Shown: positions 33,620-42,473, counted from the stretch's first letter. The stretch: DNA of 64,000 nucleotides from Nocardioides soli (GCF_014191495.1 NZ_JACHWR010000002.1:248001-312000), one strand, 5' to 3'. The notes: generated from the sequence alone by a model not told the origin. A program made the numbers and translations.

Positions 33620-33925
33620 CCACCCGGTCCGGCGATGGGTCCGGCGTCGTTCGGCGCCGGTGGTGAGGCACTCCGGCCGGCCGTCCGATGGCCGGATCCG
33701 GTGGTGTCCGCCGGCCCGCCCCGCGAAGGGCGCGTGCCCGCGTGTTCTCGCAGGTCATCGCGGGGATCGGCGTGCTCCGCGGGCCGCTCCGGACGCCCTC
33801 GGACCCGGCCCGGGAGTGCTCAAAAACCGCTCACGGGGGTTGACATCCGTCGCGTTTGGTATTTCGATGCATACATTCGTGTACCGAACGTGGAGTCGTT
33901 CGGGCTCAGTATGAGGGGTTGTGGC
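33620..33925 (+). other. Junction between conserved core and catabolic cluster
   Basis: About 306 bp without a gene. The first 200 bp are GC-rich with no clear terminator. The last part is AT-richer and holds a -35-like TTGACA (33840-33845) and an operator-like element (33859-33874). No tRNA, integrase remnant or direct-repeat attachment site is visible here. Confidence 0.6.
33859..33874. promoter_or_regulatory. Operator-like element upstream of the NitT/TauT-type importer (site A)
   Basis: GTATTT-CGAT-GCATAC: two half-sites related to GTATGC/GCATAC with a 4-bp spacer, 14 bp after TTGACA and 52 bp before the start of the binding-protein gene. A further half-site GTGTAC follows at the same 10-bp period (33879-33884). 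Confidence 0.5.
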
Positions 33926-34918
33926 ATGGTTCATATGGGTGCGCGGCGGAAGGCGGCCATCGCAGGGAGTCTCGGCCTTGCCATGCTGCTGGTGGCGGCA
34001 TGCGGCGGTGGCGACGACGGGGGCGAGTCGTCGGACGGCACTCCGACGGTGCGGCTGATCGTGAGCGAGGGCGACTCCCTGCCGTTCATCGGCGCCGAGG
34101 CCGGCGCGGCGCTCGGGGTGTGGGACGACAAGGGCATCAACGTCAAGATCATCGACGGCACCTCCTCGACGGTCGGGCCGTCGATCGCCAGCGGCAACGC
34201 GGAGATCGGTCTCGGTACCGGCGTCAAGGCGGCCTCCGACATCATCGCCGGGCTGGACGCCACGCTGACGGCCGGCGACGTGCTCCCCTGGGACCAGTAC
34301 GTGATCGCGTCGCCCGACGCCGGTGCGTCCAAGCCCGAGGACCTCAAGGGCAAGAAGTTCGGGATCTCCAGCTTCGGCTCGGCGGGCCACTTCGCCACGC
34401 TGACCGTCGCGAAGAACCTCGGCTGGTCCGAGTCCGACTACGAGGTCGTTCCGCTCGGCAACCTCGAAGGCCTCCTGGGGGCGCTGCGGTCGGGCACCAT
34501 CGACGCCTTCATCTGGAGCATCGAGACGGTGCTGACCGCCGAGAACGAGGGCTTCGGCGAGAACCTCGGCTCGGTCGCCGACCTGGTCGGTCCGAACGCC
34601 TTCGAGGCGTTCCTGGTGAGCAACAAGTACGCCAAGGAGCACCCGGAGAACGTCAAGGCCTTCTTCGAGGGCTACTTCGAGGCGGTCGAGAAGCTGCAGG
34701 CCGACCCGGACTGGGTGAAGAAGTTCGTCGTGGACGAGTGGAAGAAGGACCCGGAGGTCGCCGACGAGGCCGTCGACCTGCTGCTGCCGATCCTGTCCAC
34801 CGACGGGGAGATCCCGCAGGAGAACCTCGAGGGGCTGGCCGACGCCGTCCACACGACGGTCGAGGGCATCGGTGACTTCGACATCACCTCGATCTACAGC
34901 TACTGGAAGGACCTCTGA
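33926..34918 (+). CDS. ABC transporter substrate-binding lipoprotein (NitT/TauT family)
   Basis: A 330-residue periplasmic-type binding protein. A lipoprotein signal ends in LLVAAC (lipobox, Cys about residue 24), then a Gly/Asp/Ser linker and an NMT1/SsuA-like domain (about 40-320). Relatives bind sulfonates, nitrate, thiamine precursors or aromatic acids, so the ligand is open. ATG at 33926 follows GAGGGG with 7-nt spacing; ATGs at 33911 and 33935 are alternatives. First gene of an importer operon with two permeases and an ATPase. Confidence 0.88.
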   Translation: MVHMGARRKAAIAGSLGLAMLLVAACGGGDDGGESSDGTPTVRLIVSEGDSLPFIGAEAGAALGVWDDKGINVKIIDGTSSTVGPSIASGNAEIGLGTGVKAASDIIAGLDATLTAGDVLPWDQYVIASPDAGASKPEDLKGKKFGISSFGSAGHFATLTVAKNLGWSESDYEVVPLGNLEGLLGALRSGTIDAFIWSIETVLTAENEGFGENLGSVADLVGPNAFEAFLVSNKYAKEHPENVKAFFEGYFEAVEKLQADPDWVKKFVVDEWKKDPEVADEAVDLLLPILSTDGEIPQENLEGLADAVHTTVEGIGDFDITSIYSYWKDL

Positions 34919-34925
34919 GGTACTC

Positions 34926-35744
34926 ATGCGGCAGCCTTCCGCACAACGTGGTGCTCCTCGGCAGCGACGCGCTCACAGCGCGTCGCTGCTGCGGAGCGCG
35001 ATCGTCATCGGTGTGATCCTCCTCTGGGAGATCCTGGTCCGGATCGGCGTCATCGACGGCGACTTCCTGAGCGCGCCGACCGAGGTGGTCCGGGCGATGG
35101 CCGACCTGCTCGGCGACCCCGACGCCCAGGAGGCCTTCCGGCGTACCGGGTCCTCGATCCTGCTCGCCTTCGTGATGGGCACCTCCGCCGGGCTCTTCGT
35201 CGCCCTCGCCCTCGGCGCCTCGAGGCTGCTCCGGGAGGCGTTCCTCGGCCCGATCGCCTTCGTGCTCTCGACCCCGAAGTCGATCTTCCTTCCGATCTTC
35301 ACCCTCATCTTCGGTCTGGGCGGGATGTCCGCCGCCGCGTTCGGGGCGTTCGAGAGCTTCTTCTACGTCGTCGTGAACGTGATCGGCGGCCTCGGGCTCG
35401 TCGAGCAGCGGCACCTCAAGGTCGCCGACGCCTTCGGCGCACGGACCGTGCACCGCTACGCCGACGTGATCCTCCCGGCCGCGCTGCCGGGGATCTTCGC
35501 GGCGTTCTGGTACGGCATCAAGCACGCCTTCCTGGGCGTGATGATCGCCCAGCTCTGGGCGTCGGACGGCGGCATCGGGCCGCTGATCCGCACCTACTCC
35601 GCCGCCCTGAAGACCGACTACGTCCTCGCCATCGTCTTGCTGATCACCATCGTCGCGGTCGTCGCCGGCGCGCTCTGGACGCGCGCCGAGACCCGGATGA
35701 ACAGGTGGCGCTCCACCGGCGCCGCAACGGTCGCAACAATCTAG
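34926..35744 (+). CDS. ABC transporter permease (SsuC/TauC-like), first of two
   Basis: A 272-residue membrane protein with six helices and the EAA loop (DAFGARTVHRYADVILPAALP) that contacts the ATPase. It begins 7 bp after the binding-protein gene. It differs clearly from the second permease encoded after the ATPase gene, suggesting a heterodimeric channel, which is unusual for the NitT/TauT family. Confidence 0.9.
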   Translation: MRQPSAQRGAPRQRRAHSASLLRSAIVIGVILLWEILVRIGVIDGDFLSAPTEVVRAMADLLGDPDAQEAFRRTGSSILLAFVMGTSAGLFVALALGASRLLREAFLGPIAFVLSTPKSIFLPIFTLIFGLGGMSAAAFGAFESFFYVVVNVIGGLGLVEQRHLKVADAFGARTVHRYADVILPAALPGIFAAFWYGIKHAFLGVMIAQLWASDGGIGPLIRTYSAALKTDYVLAIVLLITIVAVVAGALWTRAETRMNRWRSTGAATVATI

Positions 35745-35761
35745 AACTTGGATGCCCAGAC

Positions 35762-36541
35762 ATGACTATGAACATCGAATCGGTCACGCTCACCTACGAG
35801 CGGGCCAAGGGTGACCCGGTCACGGCGATCCGTGACATCGACCTGGAGGTCCGCCGGGGTGAGTTCGTCTCGCTGATCGGCCCGAGCGGATGTGGCAAGT
35901 CGACGCTGCTGCACTGCATGGGCGGGATGCTGCGCCCGAGCTCGGGCAGGATCACGGTGGACGGCGAGCCGATCACCGGCCCGAAGCCGTCGCGGGCGGC
36001 GTTCGTCTTCCAGGACTACAGCCTCTTCCCGTGGCGCTCGGTCGTCGACAACGCGGCGACCGGACTGCGGTTCGCCGGGGTGCGGAAGGCCGAGCGGCGC
36101 GCGGTCGCGATGAAGCAGCTCGAGCTGGTCGGCCTCGATCACGTCGCCGAGTCCTATCCCGCGGAGCTGTCGGGCGGGATGCAGCAGCGGGTGGCGGTGG
36201 CGCGCGCGCTCGCGATGGACCCGCAGATCATGCTGATGGACGAGCCGTTCGGTGCGCTGGACGAGCAGTCGCGGCGGCGGATCGGCATCGAGATGTCGAA
36301 CGTGCTGACCGAGGCGGAGAAGACCGTCGTGATGGTGACCCACAGCCTCGATGAGGCGATCTTCTGGGCCGACCGGGTGCTGGTGATGGGCAAGGGCCCG
36401 GGCCGGATCGTCCGCGAGTTCGTCGTCGACGCGCCCCGGCCGCGCCGGCTCGACTTCATGACCACCGCCTCCTTCGACACGCTGCGGGCCGAGCTGTTCG
36501 GCCTGCTGGAGGGCGCGCCCGAGGAGGTCGTCGCACCGTGA
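35762..36541 (+). CDS. ABC transporter ATPase (SsuB/TauB-like)
   Basis: A 259-residue ATPase. Walker A is GPSGCGKST, the Q-loop is FQDYSLFPW, the signature is LSGGMQQRV, Walker B is IMLMDEPFGALD and the switch histidine is in THSLDEA. These are typical of nitrate/sulfonate/taurine importers. It sits between the two permease genes and overlaps the second by GTGA. Confidence 0.93.
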   Translation: MTMNIESVTLTYERAKGDPVTAIRDIDLEVRRGEFVSLIGPSGCGKSTLLHCMGGMLRPSSGRITVDGEPITGPKPSRAAFVFQDYSLFPWRSVVDNAATGLRFAGVRKAERRAVAMKQLELVGLDHVAESYPAELSGGMQQRVAVARALAMDPQIMLMDEPFGALDEQSRRRIGIEMSNVLTEAEKTVVMVTHSLDEAIFWADRVLVMGKGPGRIVREFVVDAPRPRRLDFMTTASFDTLRAELFGLLEGAPEEVVAP

Positions 36542-37293
36542 AGCACAAGATCGCCGTGTGGTGCCTGCGCATCCTCGGCCTGATCGGACTCTTCGGCGCC
36601 TGGGCCTATGCCACCGGGCCCGGCGGGGTCTCACCGATCCTGGTGCCGAAGATGTCGGTGGTCTGGGAGCAGTTCAAGCTGCTGGTGACCTCCAGTCACA
36701 CCTGGAGCAGCGCCGGCATCACCGCCGTCGAGCTCCTCGCGGCGTTCGCCATCGCGTTGGTCGCCGGCGTCGTCGTGGGCTTCATCTGCGGGCGCACGCC
36801 CTTCCGGGCGGAGGTCGCCGAGCCGTTGATCGCCTGGGGCTACCTGGTGCCGCTGGTGCTCTTCTACCCGCTGTTCATCCTGTGGTTCGGCGTCGGGATG
36901 CAGTCGAAGATCGCCTACGGCGCGCTGTCCGGGTTCTTCCCGATCGCGTTCAACTCGCTGCGCGGCTTCCGGGCGATCGACCAGCGCTACCTGAAGGTGG
37001 CCCGGGCCTTCGGGGCCAGCGGCAGCCAGACCGACTGGCAGGTGAAGATGCCGGCCGCGCTCCCGATGGTGCTCTCCGGCGTCCGGATCGGTGCGGCCCT
37101 GTGCATGATCACCGTCATCCTGGCGGAGATGCTCGCCTCGACCCGGGGCCTCGGCTACGAGCTGGCCCGGGCGTCGCAGACCCTCCAGGTCGCGGAGGCG
37201 TTCGCGCTCATCCTGATCCTGCTGGTCTTCGTGGCGATCGTGCAGTACGCCATCAACCACTTCGGCAAGGAGCGATACAGGACCGACGCGTGA
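36538..37293 (+). CDS. ABC transporter permease (SsuC/TauC-like), second of two
   Basis: A 251-residue permease with about six helices and an EAA loop (RAFGASGSQTDWQVKMPAALP). The GTG start overlaps the ATPase stop. With the first permease it probably forms a heterodimer. Its stop overlaps the start of the amidohydrolase gene, tying import to that enzyme. Confidence 0.9.
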   Translation: MKHKIAVWCLRILGLIGLFGAWAYATGPGGVSPILVPKMSVVWEQFKLLVTSSHTWSSAGITAVELLAAFAIALVAGVVVGFICGRTPFRAEVAEPLIAWGYLVPLVLFYPLFILWFGVGMQSKIAYGALSGFFPIAFNSLRGFRAIDQRYLKVARAFGASGSQTDWQVKMPAALPMVLSGVRIGAALCMITVILAEMLASTRGLGYELARASQTLQVAEAFALILILLVFVAIVQYAINHFGKERYRTDA

Positions 37294-38864
37294 TCCGGTG
37301 GCCCCGCCCGGAGCGCGCCCTGGTCGCGGGCAAGGTGCTCAGCTTCCACGAGCCGGCGGAGACGGTCCTGCCCCGCGGCGTCGTGATCGGCGCCGGGCGC
37401 ATTCTGGCCCTCTTCGATCCCGACGACCGAGCGGCCCGCCGGGACCTCGGCGTCGCGGTCGAGGACCTCGGCGACACGGTGCTGGTGCCCGGGTTCATCG
37501 ACGCCCACAACCATCTCCCGTCGGCCGTCCTCGACTCCTTCGCCGTCCCGACCGCGCACGTGCTCTCCAACGACGACCTGGTGGCCGCGCTCGCGGCCGC
37601 CGTGGCCGGACTGCCTGCGGACCAGTGGGTGGTCACGGAGCACGCTCTCTCGCTCCAGCAGTTCCCGATCGGCGATCCGCCGTCCGCTGAGGTGCTGGAC
37701 CGGGTCCCCGGCGACAACCCCATCGCGGTCCGGCTGGGCGCTCACGCCATGGTCCTCAACGGTCGGGCGATGGCCCTGGCCGGCATCGCCGACCACCGGG
37801 GCGACCCGCCGGGCGGGATGATCGAGCGCGACCCGAGCGGACGCCCCACCGGGATCATCCGGGAGTACGGCGCGATCGGGCTGGTGCTCCGGTGCTTCGA
37901 CCCCAGAGCGGTCGCCGGCGACCTGTCGGACGCGATCCGCGCCACCCAGCGCGACTATGCCCGCACCGGGATCACCACCGTGCGGGTCACCGGCTTCCGG
38001 GAGGGCGAGCTGGCCGCCTTCCAGGGCGTGCTGGCGGCCGACGGCCGACTGGCCACGCGGGTGTTCGGCGGGCCGCGCCTGGACCCGACCGCCACGCTTG
38101 CGGACCGGCTGGCCACGATCGCGAGCTGGCCGGCGGCCACGGGCTTCGGTGGCGAGTGGCTGGCCCACGACGCGGTGAAGATATTCGTCGACCACGGCAT
38201 CGAGACGATCGTCGACGGCGGTGAGCCGACGCTGCTGATGGAGCGCGAGGAGCTCCTCGCGCTGGTGGCCCGTGCCGCCGGTCTCGGCTGGGCGGTCACC
38301 TGCCACGCCGCGACCCGGCTCGGGGTGGACGCGGTCCTCGATGTCTTCGAGCGGGTCCGGCGCACGAGTACGACGCGGCTGAGCATCGAGCACGGGTTCG
38401 ACGTCTCGGACGCCCAGCTGACGCGGATGGCGGCCCACGACATCTGGTGGTCCACCCAGCCGGCCGTGGTGGGGGTGGAGCTCAACGCCGCCGCGACGGC
38501 GTTGCGCCGGCACCGTCTCGTGCCGCTGCGGACCGCGCTGCGCCTGGGCGTCGGCTGCGTCCTCGGCAGCGACTGGAACGGTACGCCGGGCAGGCGGGGC
38601 CGGCCGTTCCAGCCGCTGGAGAGCGTGGCGCTGTCGGTCGAGCGGCGCTCGCTGTGGGGTCAGGACTTCGATGTCGAGGAGAGCCTGCCGGTGTCGGCCG
38701 CGCTCCACCTGCACACGCGCACGGCCGCGCTCATGCTCGGTCGCGGCGACCTGGGCGTGATCGCCCCGGGAGCGAGCGCCGACCTGGTCGGCCTGGACGC
38801 CGACCCGACGGCGACGCTGCGGCCGGGGGTGCGGCTCACCCTGGTCGGCGGCCGCGCCGTCTGA
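37290..38864 (+). CDS. YtcJ-type metal-dependent amidohydrolase
   Basis: A 524-residue protein of the amidohydrolase_3 (YtcJ/Nfd-like) family. The metal-binding GFIDAHNH motif lies near residue 70, later histidines occur in TCHAATR and SIEHGFD, and the catalytic Asp is in LGSDWNG. Relatives hydrolyse formamides, imidazolones and exoenzyme-like N-acyl compounds. Translationally coupled to the permease upstream, so it probably acts on the imported compound. It converges on the isochorismatase-like gene 17 bp away. Confidence 0.85.
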   Translation: MIRWPRPERALVAGKVLSFHEPAETVLPRGVVIGAGRILALFDPDDRAARRDLGVAVEDLGDTVLVPGFIDAHNHLPSAVLDSFAVPTAHVLSNDDLVAALAAAVAGLPADQWVVTEHALSLQQFPIGDPPSAEVLDRVPGDNPIAVRLGAHAMVLNGRAMALAGIADHRGDPPGGMIERDPSGRPTGIIREYGAIGLVLRCFDPRAVAGDLSDAIRATQRDYARTGITTVRVTGFREGELAAFQGVLAADGRLATRVFGGPRLDPTATLADRLATIASWPAATGFGGEWLAHDAVKIFVDHGIETIVDGGEPTLLMEREELLALVARAAGLGWAVTCHAATRLGVDAVLDVFERVRRTSTTRLSIEHGFDVSDAQLTRMAAHDIWWSTQPAVVGVELNAAATALRRHRLVPLRTALRLGVGCVLGSDWNGTPGRRGRPFQPLESVALSVERRSLWGQDFDVEESLPVSAALHLHTRTAALMLGRGDLGVIAPGASADLVGLDADPTATLRPGVRLTLVGGRAV

Positions 38865-38881
38865 CCAGCCGCGGAGGCGAC

Positions 38882-39577
38882 CTAGTCCCGAGCGCGGCCC
38901 GCCAGCATCGCGAGCGCCTCGCTGGAGTCGACGACGTTGCCGTACTTGAGGTTCATGTCGAAGAGCCCGACCGTGTGCGACACCGCGACCCGGTCGAAGC
39001 ATCCGTCGGCCACGACGCTGACGGGAAGGTTGTTGGAGAAGGCGTCGACGACGGTCGCGCGCACGCAGCCGCTCGTGGTGCAGCCACAGACGATGAGCGA
39101 GTCGATGCCGCGGTCGATGAGCAGGCTGAGCAACGGCGTGCCGAAGAAGCCGCTCGGCTTCGCCTTGTCCAGCACGACGTCCCCGTCCTGGGGCGCCAGG
39201 GGCTCGACGATCCGGTGCTGGCTGTCGCGGTCCTCCGCGACCCGGCTGTTCTTCGTCGCCCACCTGCCCGGTCCGAGCCCGGACGCGGGCGACATGCCGC
39301 GGGTGTAGACGACGGGCACGTCGTTCGCGCGGGCCGTCTCGCCGAGGGAGCCGATCACCTCGACGGCGTCCCAGGCGGCCTCGCCGCTGCTGTTGCGGAA
39401 CCGCTTGACGGACTCGAGGATCGGCTCGGGCCGGTCGCCGCAGAACGCCTCGGTCACGTCGATGACCAGCAGTGCCGGGCGCTCGCCGGTCGTGCCGCGC
39501 TGGCCGAATCCGCTCAACCGGACGACCTCGCGGTCGAGATCCGTCAGGAGCCGGTCGGCGTCCTGGGTCCACGTCAT
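38882..39577 (-). CDS. Isochorismatase-family amidohydrolase, N-carbamoylsarcosine-amidase-like (paralogue 1)
   Basis: A 231-residue cysteine hydrolase. The catalytic triad is Asp40 (VIDVTEAF), Lys138 (DKAKPSGFF) and Cys171 (TTSGCVRATVVDA), as in N-carbamoylsarcosine amidohydrolase and maleamate amidohydrolase NicF. It releases ammonia (and CO2 for carbamoyl substrates) from an amide. ATG at 39577 follows GGAGACAG. It is divergent from an MFS gene, and the 81-bp space between them contains the best operator of the cluster. Confidence 0.88.
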   Translation of the reverse strand: MTWTQDADRLLTDLDREVVRLSGFGQRGTTGERPALLVIDVTEAFCGDRPEPILESVKRFRNSSGEAAWDAVEVIGSLGETARANDVPVVYTRGMSPASGLGPGRWATKNSRVAEDRDSQHRIVEPLAPQDGDVVLDKAKPSGFFGTPLLSLLIDRGIDSLIVCGCTTSGCVRATVVDAFSNNLPVSVVADGCFDRVAVSHTVGLFDMNLKYGNVVDSSEALAMLAGRARD

Positions 39578-39617
39578 GTCTGTCTCCTGCCCTCGATGCG
39601 GTGCGGCGCTGCCTTCG

Positions 39618-39633
39618 GTATGCTTATGCATAC
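39618..39633. promoter_or_regulatory. Perfect operator-like palindrome between hydrolase and MFS genes (site B)
   Basis: GTATGC-TTAT-GCATAC is a perfect inverted repeat. It lies 40 bp from the hydrolase start on one side and 25 bp from the MFS start on the other, so a bound repressor could control both divergent genes. Confidence 0.65.
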
Positions 39634-39658
39634 AATAGCGGTCGATGGCGGGAGCGAC

Positions 39659-41026
39659 GTGAACCCCACGAGAAGGTGGCGGCTGGCCGTCGCCGCGATG
39701 GGGCTCGGCACGATGCTCAACCCGCTCAGCTCCTCGATGCTCGCCGTCGGCCTGGTGGCGCTGCGCGACGACTTCGGGATCTCGGTCGCCGAGGTCACCT
39801 GGATCGTGACGGTCTTCTACCTCACCTCCGTGGTGGCGCAGCCGTTGATGGGCCGGCTCGCCGACGTGGTCGGGCCGCGGCGCGTGCTCGCCGCCGGCAT
39901 GGTGGTGGTGGCGGTGATGAGCACCGTAGCCCCGCTCGCGCCCGGCTTCGCGGCGCTGTGCGCGATGCGGGTGGCGATCGGCTTCGGGAGCTCCGCGGCC
40001 TTCCCTGCCGCGCTGTCGATCATCCGCCGGAGTGCGGACCGCGTCGGCATCGCGCCGATGCCGGCGATCGCGCGCGTGCAGCTGGGCAACTCCATGGGTG
40101 TCGTGCTGGGGCCGGCGGTGGGCGGGCTCGTGGTCAGCCTGTGGCACTGGAGCGTGCTCTTCTGGCTGAGTGCTCCGATCGCCCTGTGCGCGCTGGCCGC
40201 CGTCCTGCTCCTGATCGAGCCGGACGGGCCGCCGCCGGCGGGCCGGGGGCGATCCCTGATCGCCGCCCTGGACCTGCCCAGCGTCGCGCTGTTCGGGACG
40301 ACGATCATCTCGATCCTCGTCTTCCTCTCCCGGCCGAGCCGGGGGTGGTCGCTGCCGCTGGTCGCGGTCGGTCTCGCCTCCGCGCTCCTGCTGGTACGGC
40401 GCTCGCGCCGGGTCGAGCGCCCCTTCGTCGACCTCTCGCTGGTCACGAGCGCCAGCGTGCTCCCGACCTTCGTCGGGTTCTGGGTGATGACGGTCGTCTA
40501 CTACTGCGTGTTCTACGGGATGCCCCAGTACCTGGAGGGTGCGCTCGGGTTCGGGACCGGGCAGGTCGGAGCGCTGATGGTGCCGCTGGCGGGCGTCTCG
40601 CTGGTCGCCAACCCGGTGGTGGCGAGGGTGCTGACGCGGGTCGGCACGAAGGTGGTCCTGATCGTGGGCGCCGTCTGGATGGCCGCCGGCTCCTGCCTGG
40701 CGCTGCTGCTCACCGGGTTCAGCCATCCGGCGCTGGTGCTCGTCGTGTGCGGGGTCCTGGGCGTCCCCTACTGCATCTCGACGCTCGGCTACGCCAAGGC
40801 GATGTACGACGAGGCGCCCGCGGCCAAGATCGGCGTGGCGACGGGGATGCTGCAGACCTGCCGGCATGCCGGGGGAGCCGTGGCGACGATCGTGCTCAGC
40901 CTGGTCTTCTCCGCGGGGCTGGGGCCGAGCGGTCTCGCCGACCTGGTGGTGGTCATGGTGCTGGGCTGCCTGGTGGCTGCCGGGGCGGCGCTGGCCTGGC
41001 GCACCAGCTCGCCGGCCGCCGGCTGA
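39659..41026 (+). CDS. MFS transporter (DHA2/EmrB-like, 12 or more helices)
   Basis: A 455-residue major facilitator protein. It has helix 1 motif LNPLSSSMLAVGLVALRDDFG, motif A between helices 2 and 3 (GRLADVVGPRRV) and a motif-C-like GPAVGGLVVS, typical of DHA2 drug:H+ exporters but also found in substrate importers of catabolic clusters. GTG at 39659 is preceded by GGGAG; an ATG 10 codons earlier lies inside the operator and is less likely. Confidence 0.85.
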   Translation: MNPTRRWRLAVAAMGLGTMLNPLSSSMLAVGLVALRDDFGISVAEVTWIVTVFYLTSVVAQPLMGRLADVVGPRRVLAAGMVVVAVMSTVAPLAPGFAALCAMRVAIGFGSSAAFPAALSIIRRSADRVGIAPMPAIARVQLGNSMGVVLGPAVGGLVVSLWHWSVLFWLSAPIALCALAAVLLLIEPDGPPPAGRGRSLIAALDLPSVALFGTTIISILVFLSRPSRGWSLPLVAVGLASALLLVRRSRRVERPFVDLSLVTSASVLPTFVGFWVMTVVYYCVFYGMPQYLEGALGFGTGQVGALMVPLAGVSLVANPVVARVLTRVGTKVVLIVGAVWMAAGSCLALLLTGFSHPALVLVVCGVLGVPYCISTLGYAKAMYDEAPAAKIGVATGMLQTCRHAGGAVATIVLSLVFSAGLGPSGLADLVVVMVLGCLVAAGAALAWRTSSPAAG

Positions 41027-41076
41027 CGGCGATCGCGCCGGCGCCGTCCCGCGAGTGCCGGACGTGAGTCGCCCGG

Positions 41077-41535
41077 TCAGGCCCGGGGGCGCGGGCCGGC
41101 CAGGCGCTGGAGGATCTCGACGGCGTCGAGCAGGCGCTCCAGCTCGCGCTCCTCGAGCTCGCCGACGCGCTGGCGCAGGTAGTCGTTGGACCGCTCCGCG
41201 GCGCTCTCCACCAGGCGCAGACCGGTGGGCGTGAGCCGGACCGTCTGGCTGCGTGCGTCGGTGTCGTCCGGGATCCGCTCGACCAGGTCCTTCTCCTCCA
41301 GCCGGCCCACGAGCCGGGTGACGGTCGGCTTGCTGACCTGCTCCCGCTCGGCGAGCTCGCTCAGTCGCATCGGGCCCGTGCGGTGCAGCACGGAGAGCGC
41401 CGACAGCTGGGAGGGCGTGACCTCGGCGCCGGCGCTCTTCCGCAGCTTGCGCTCGATGCGGACGATGGCGAGCCGGAGCGTGTCCAGCCGCGCGGGAAGA
41501 GGCTCGGAGGTCGACACCTCGGACGGTAGCGCCAT
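41077..41535 (-). CDS. MarR-family transcriptional regulator
   Basis: A 152-residue winged-helix regulator. The recognition region is MRLSELAEREQVSKPTVTRLVGRLEEKDLV (described in parts: helix 2 LSELAEREQ, helix 3 SKPTVTRLVGRL), followed by the wing DDTDARSQTVRLTPTG. Helices at both ends form the dimer. MarR proteins usually repress degradation or efflux genes and are released by aromatic ligands. It follows paralogue 2 of the amidase by 28 bp on the same strand and probably shares its transcript. Confidence 0.9.
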   Translation of the reverse strand: MALPSEVSTSEPLPARLDTLRLAIVRIERKLRKSAGAEVTPSQLSALSVLHRTGPMRLSELAEREQVSKPTVTRLVGRLEEKDLVERIPDDTDARSQTVRLTPTGLRLVESAAERSNDYLRQRVGELEERELERLLDAVEILQRLAGPRPRA

Positions 41536-41563
41536 GCCGACGATGGTAGGGCGGGCGATCGTC

Positions 41564-42289
41564 TCACGCCTGGGCTCGTGACCCCAGGGTCGTGAGGACG
41601 TCGGCCAGCGGACGCACGTCGGCGTACTTCTGATCCATGTCGAACAGGTTGATGGCGTGCGTCGACTCGGTCCGGTCGAACACGCACTCCTCGACCACGG
41701 TGACGGCGAACCGGTGCGAGCGGGCATCGACGACCGTCGCGCGCACGCAGCCGCTGGTGGACTCGCCGGCGACGATCAGGGAGTCGACGTCCCACTGCCG
41801 CAGCAGCGCGACGAGCGGGGTGCCGAAGAAGGCGCTCGGGGCCGACTTGCGGATGACCACCTCGTCCGGGAGGGGGGCCACCTCGTCCATGATCCGGTAG
41901 CCGGCCTCGGCGTCGGCCCGGCTGGTGGCGCCGCCGCGCGGGTTGCGCCAGCCCGGGATCTGAGGATCGCCGGTCACGTGGATGACCGGGAGGCCGAGGC
42001 GGCGCGCCTCCCGGAGCAGGTCCTGGATCGGCCCGAGCGCCTCCCAGGCGTTGAGGCCGCAGCTGCTCGGCGTCTCGACGATCGCCTCGAGGAGCGGCAG
42101 CGGCCGCTCGCCGAACACTCGGCGGTAGACGTCGATCACCACGACCGCCGGCCGCGGCCCGATCCCGTGCTGGGTCTTGCTCTGGCGGCGGGCTACCTCC
42201 TGGTCCTGGGGAGTCAGGAACCGGTCCCAGATCCGGGTATCGGCTGCTCGGGTGTCGTCGGTGCTCTCGTTGGTCGGCGCCGTGCTCAT
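41564..42289 (-). CDS. Isochorismatase-family amidohydrolase, N-carbamoylsarcosine-amidase-like (paralogue 2)
   Basis: A 241-residue paralogue of the hydrolase at 38882. The triad is Asp53 (VVIDVYRRVFG), Lys148 (IRKSAPSAFFG) and Cys181 (STSGCVRATVVDA). It has an extra N-terminal stretch of about 20 residues. Two such amidases in one cluster suggest two successive amide hydrolyses or two related substrates. ATG at 42289 follows GAGAG. It is divergent from the second ABC importer operon. Confidence 0.87.
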   Translation of the reverse strand: MSTAPTNESTDDTRAADTRIWDRFLTPQDQEVARRQSKTQHGIGPRPAVVVIDVYRRVFGERPLPLLEAIVETPSSCGLNAWEALGPIQDLLREARRLGLPVIHVTGDPQIPGWRNPRGGATSRADAEAGYRIMDEVAPLPDEVVIRKSAPSAFFGTPLVALLRQWDVDSLIVAGESTSGCVRATVVDARSHRFAVTVVEECVFDRTESTHAINLFDMDQKYADVRPLADVLTTLGSRAQA

Positions 42290-42422
42290 GGCTCTCGCTT
42301 CTCCGTTCCGGTGACGACGCCGCCCGAGCACCGCTCTGTGGTCGCCCCGAGAGGCCGCGCAGCGCGGCGAGGGGGCTCGTCCGCAGGCGAGGAACCCGGG
42401 TGGCTCGACGTCGAACTCGTGG

Positions 42423-42452
42423 TTGACAACGTGAACTGTATCACTCAGTATT
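42423..42452 (+). promoter_or_regulatory. Putative promoter of the second ABC importer operon
   Basis: TTGACA (42423-42428) and AGTATT (42447-42452) are spaced by 18 bp, a good sigma-70-like pair in an AT-richer stretch. The operator-like site C1 overlaps the -10 region, which would suit repression. Confidence 0.5.
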
Positions 42453-42473
42453 CCATTGTGTACTAACGTAGAC
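42438..42473. promoter_or_regulatory. Two tandem operator-like elements (sites C1 and C2)
   Basis: GTATCA-CTCA-GTATTC (42438-42453) and GTGTAC-TAAC-GTAGAC (42458-42473) follow the same half-site/4-bp-spacer pattern, exactly 20 bp apart (two helical turns). They lie between the divergent amidase paralogue 2 and the importer operon. Confidence 0.45.

Noticed and set aside
33620..33925. Attachment site of an integrative element after topA
   Set aside because: No integrase, tRNA or direct repeat was found at this boundary; the other boundary is outside the window.
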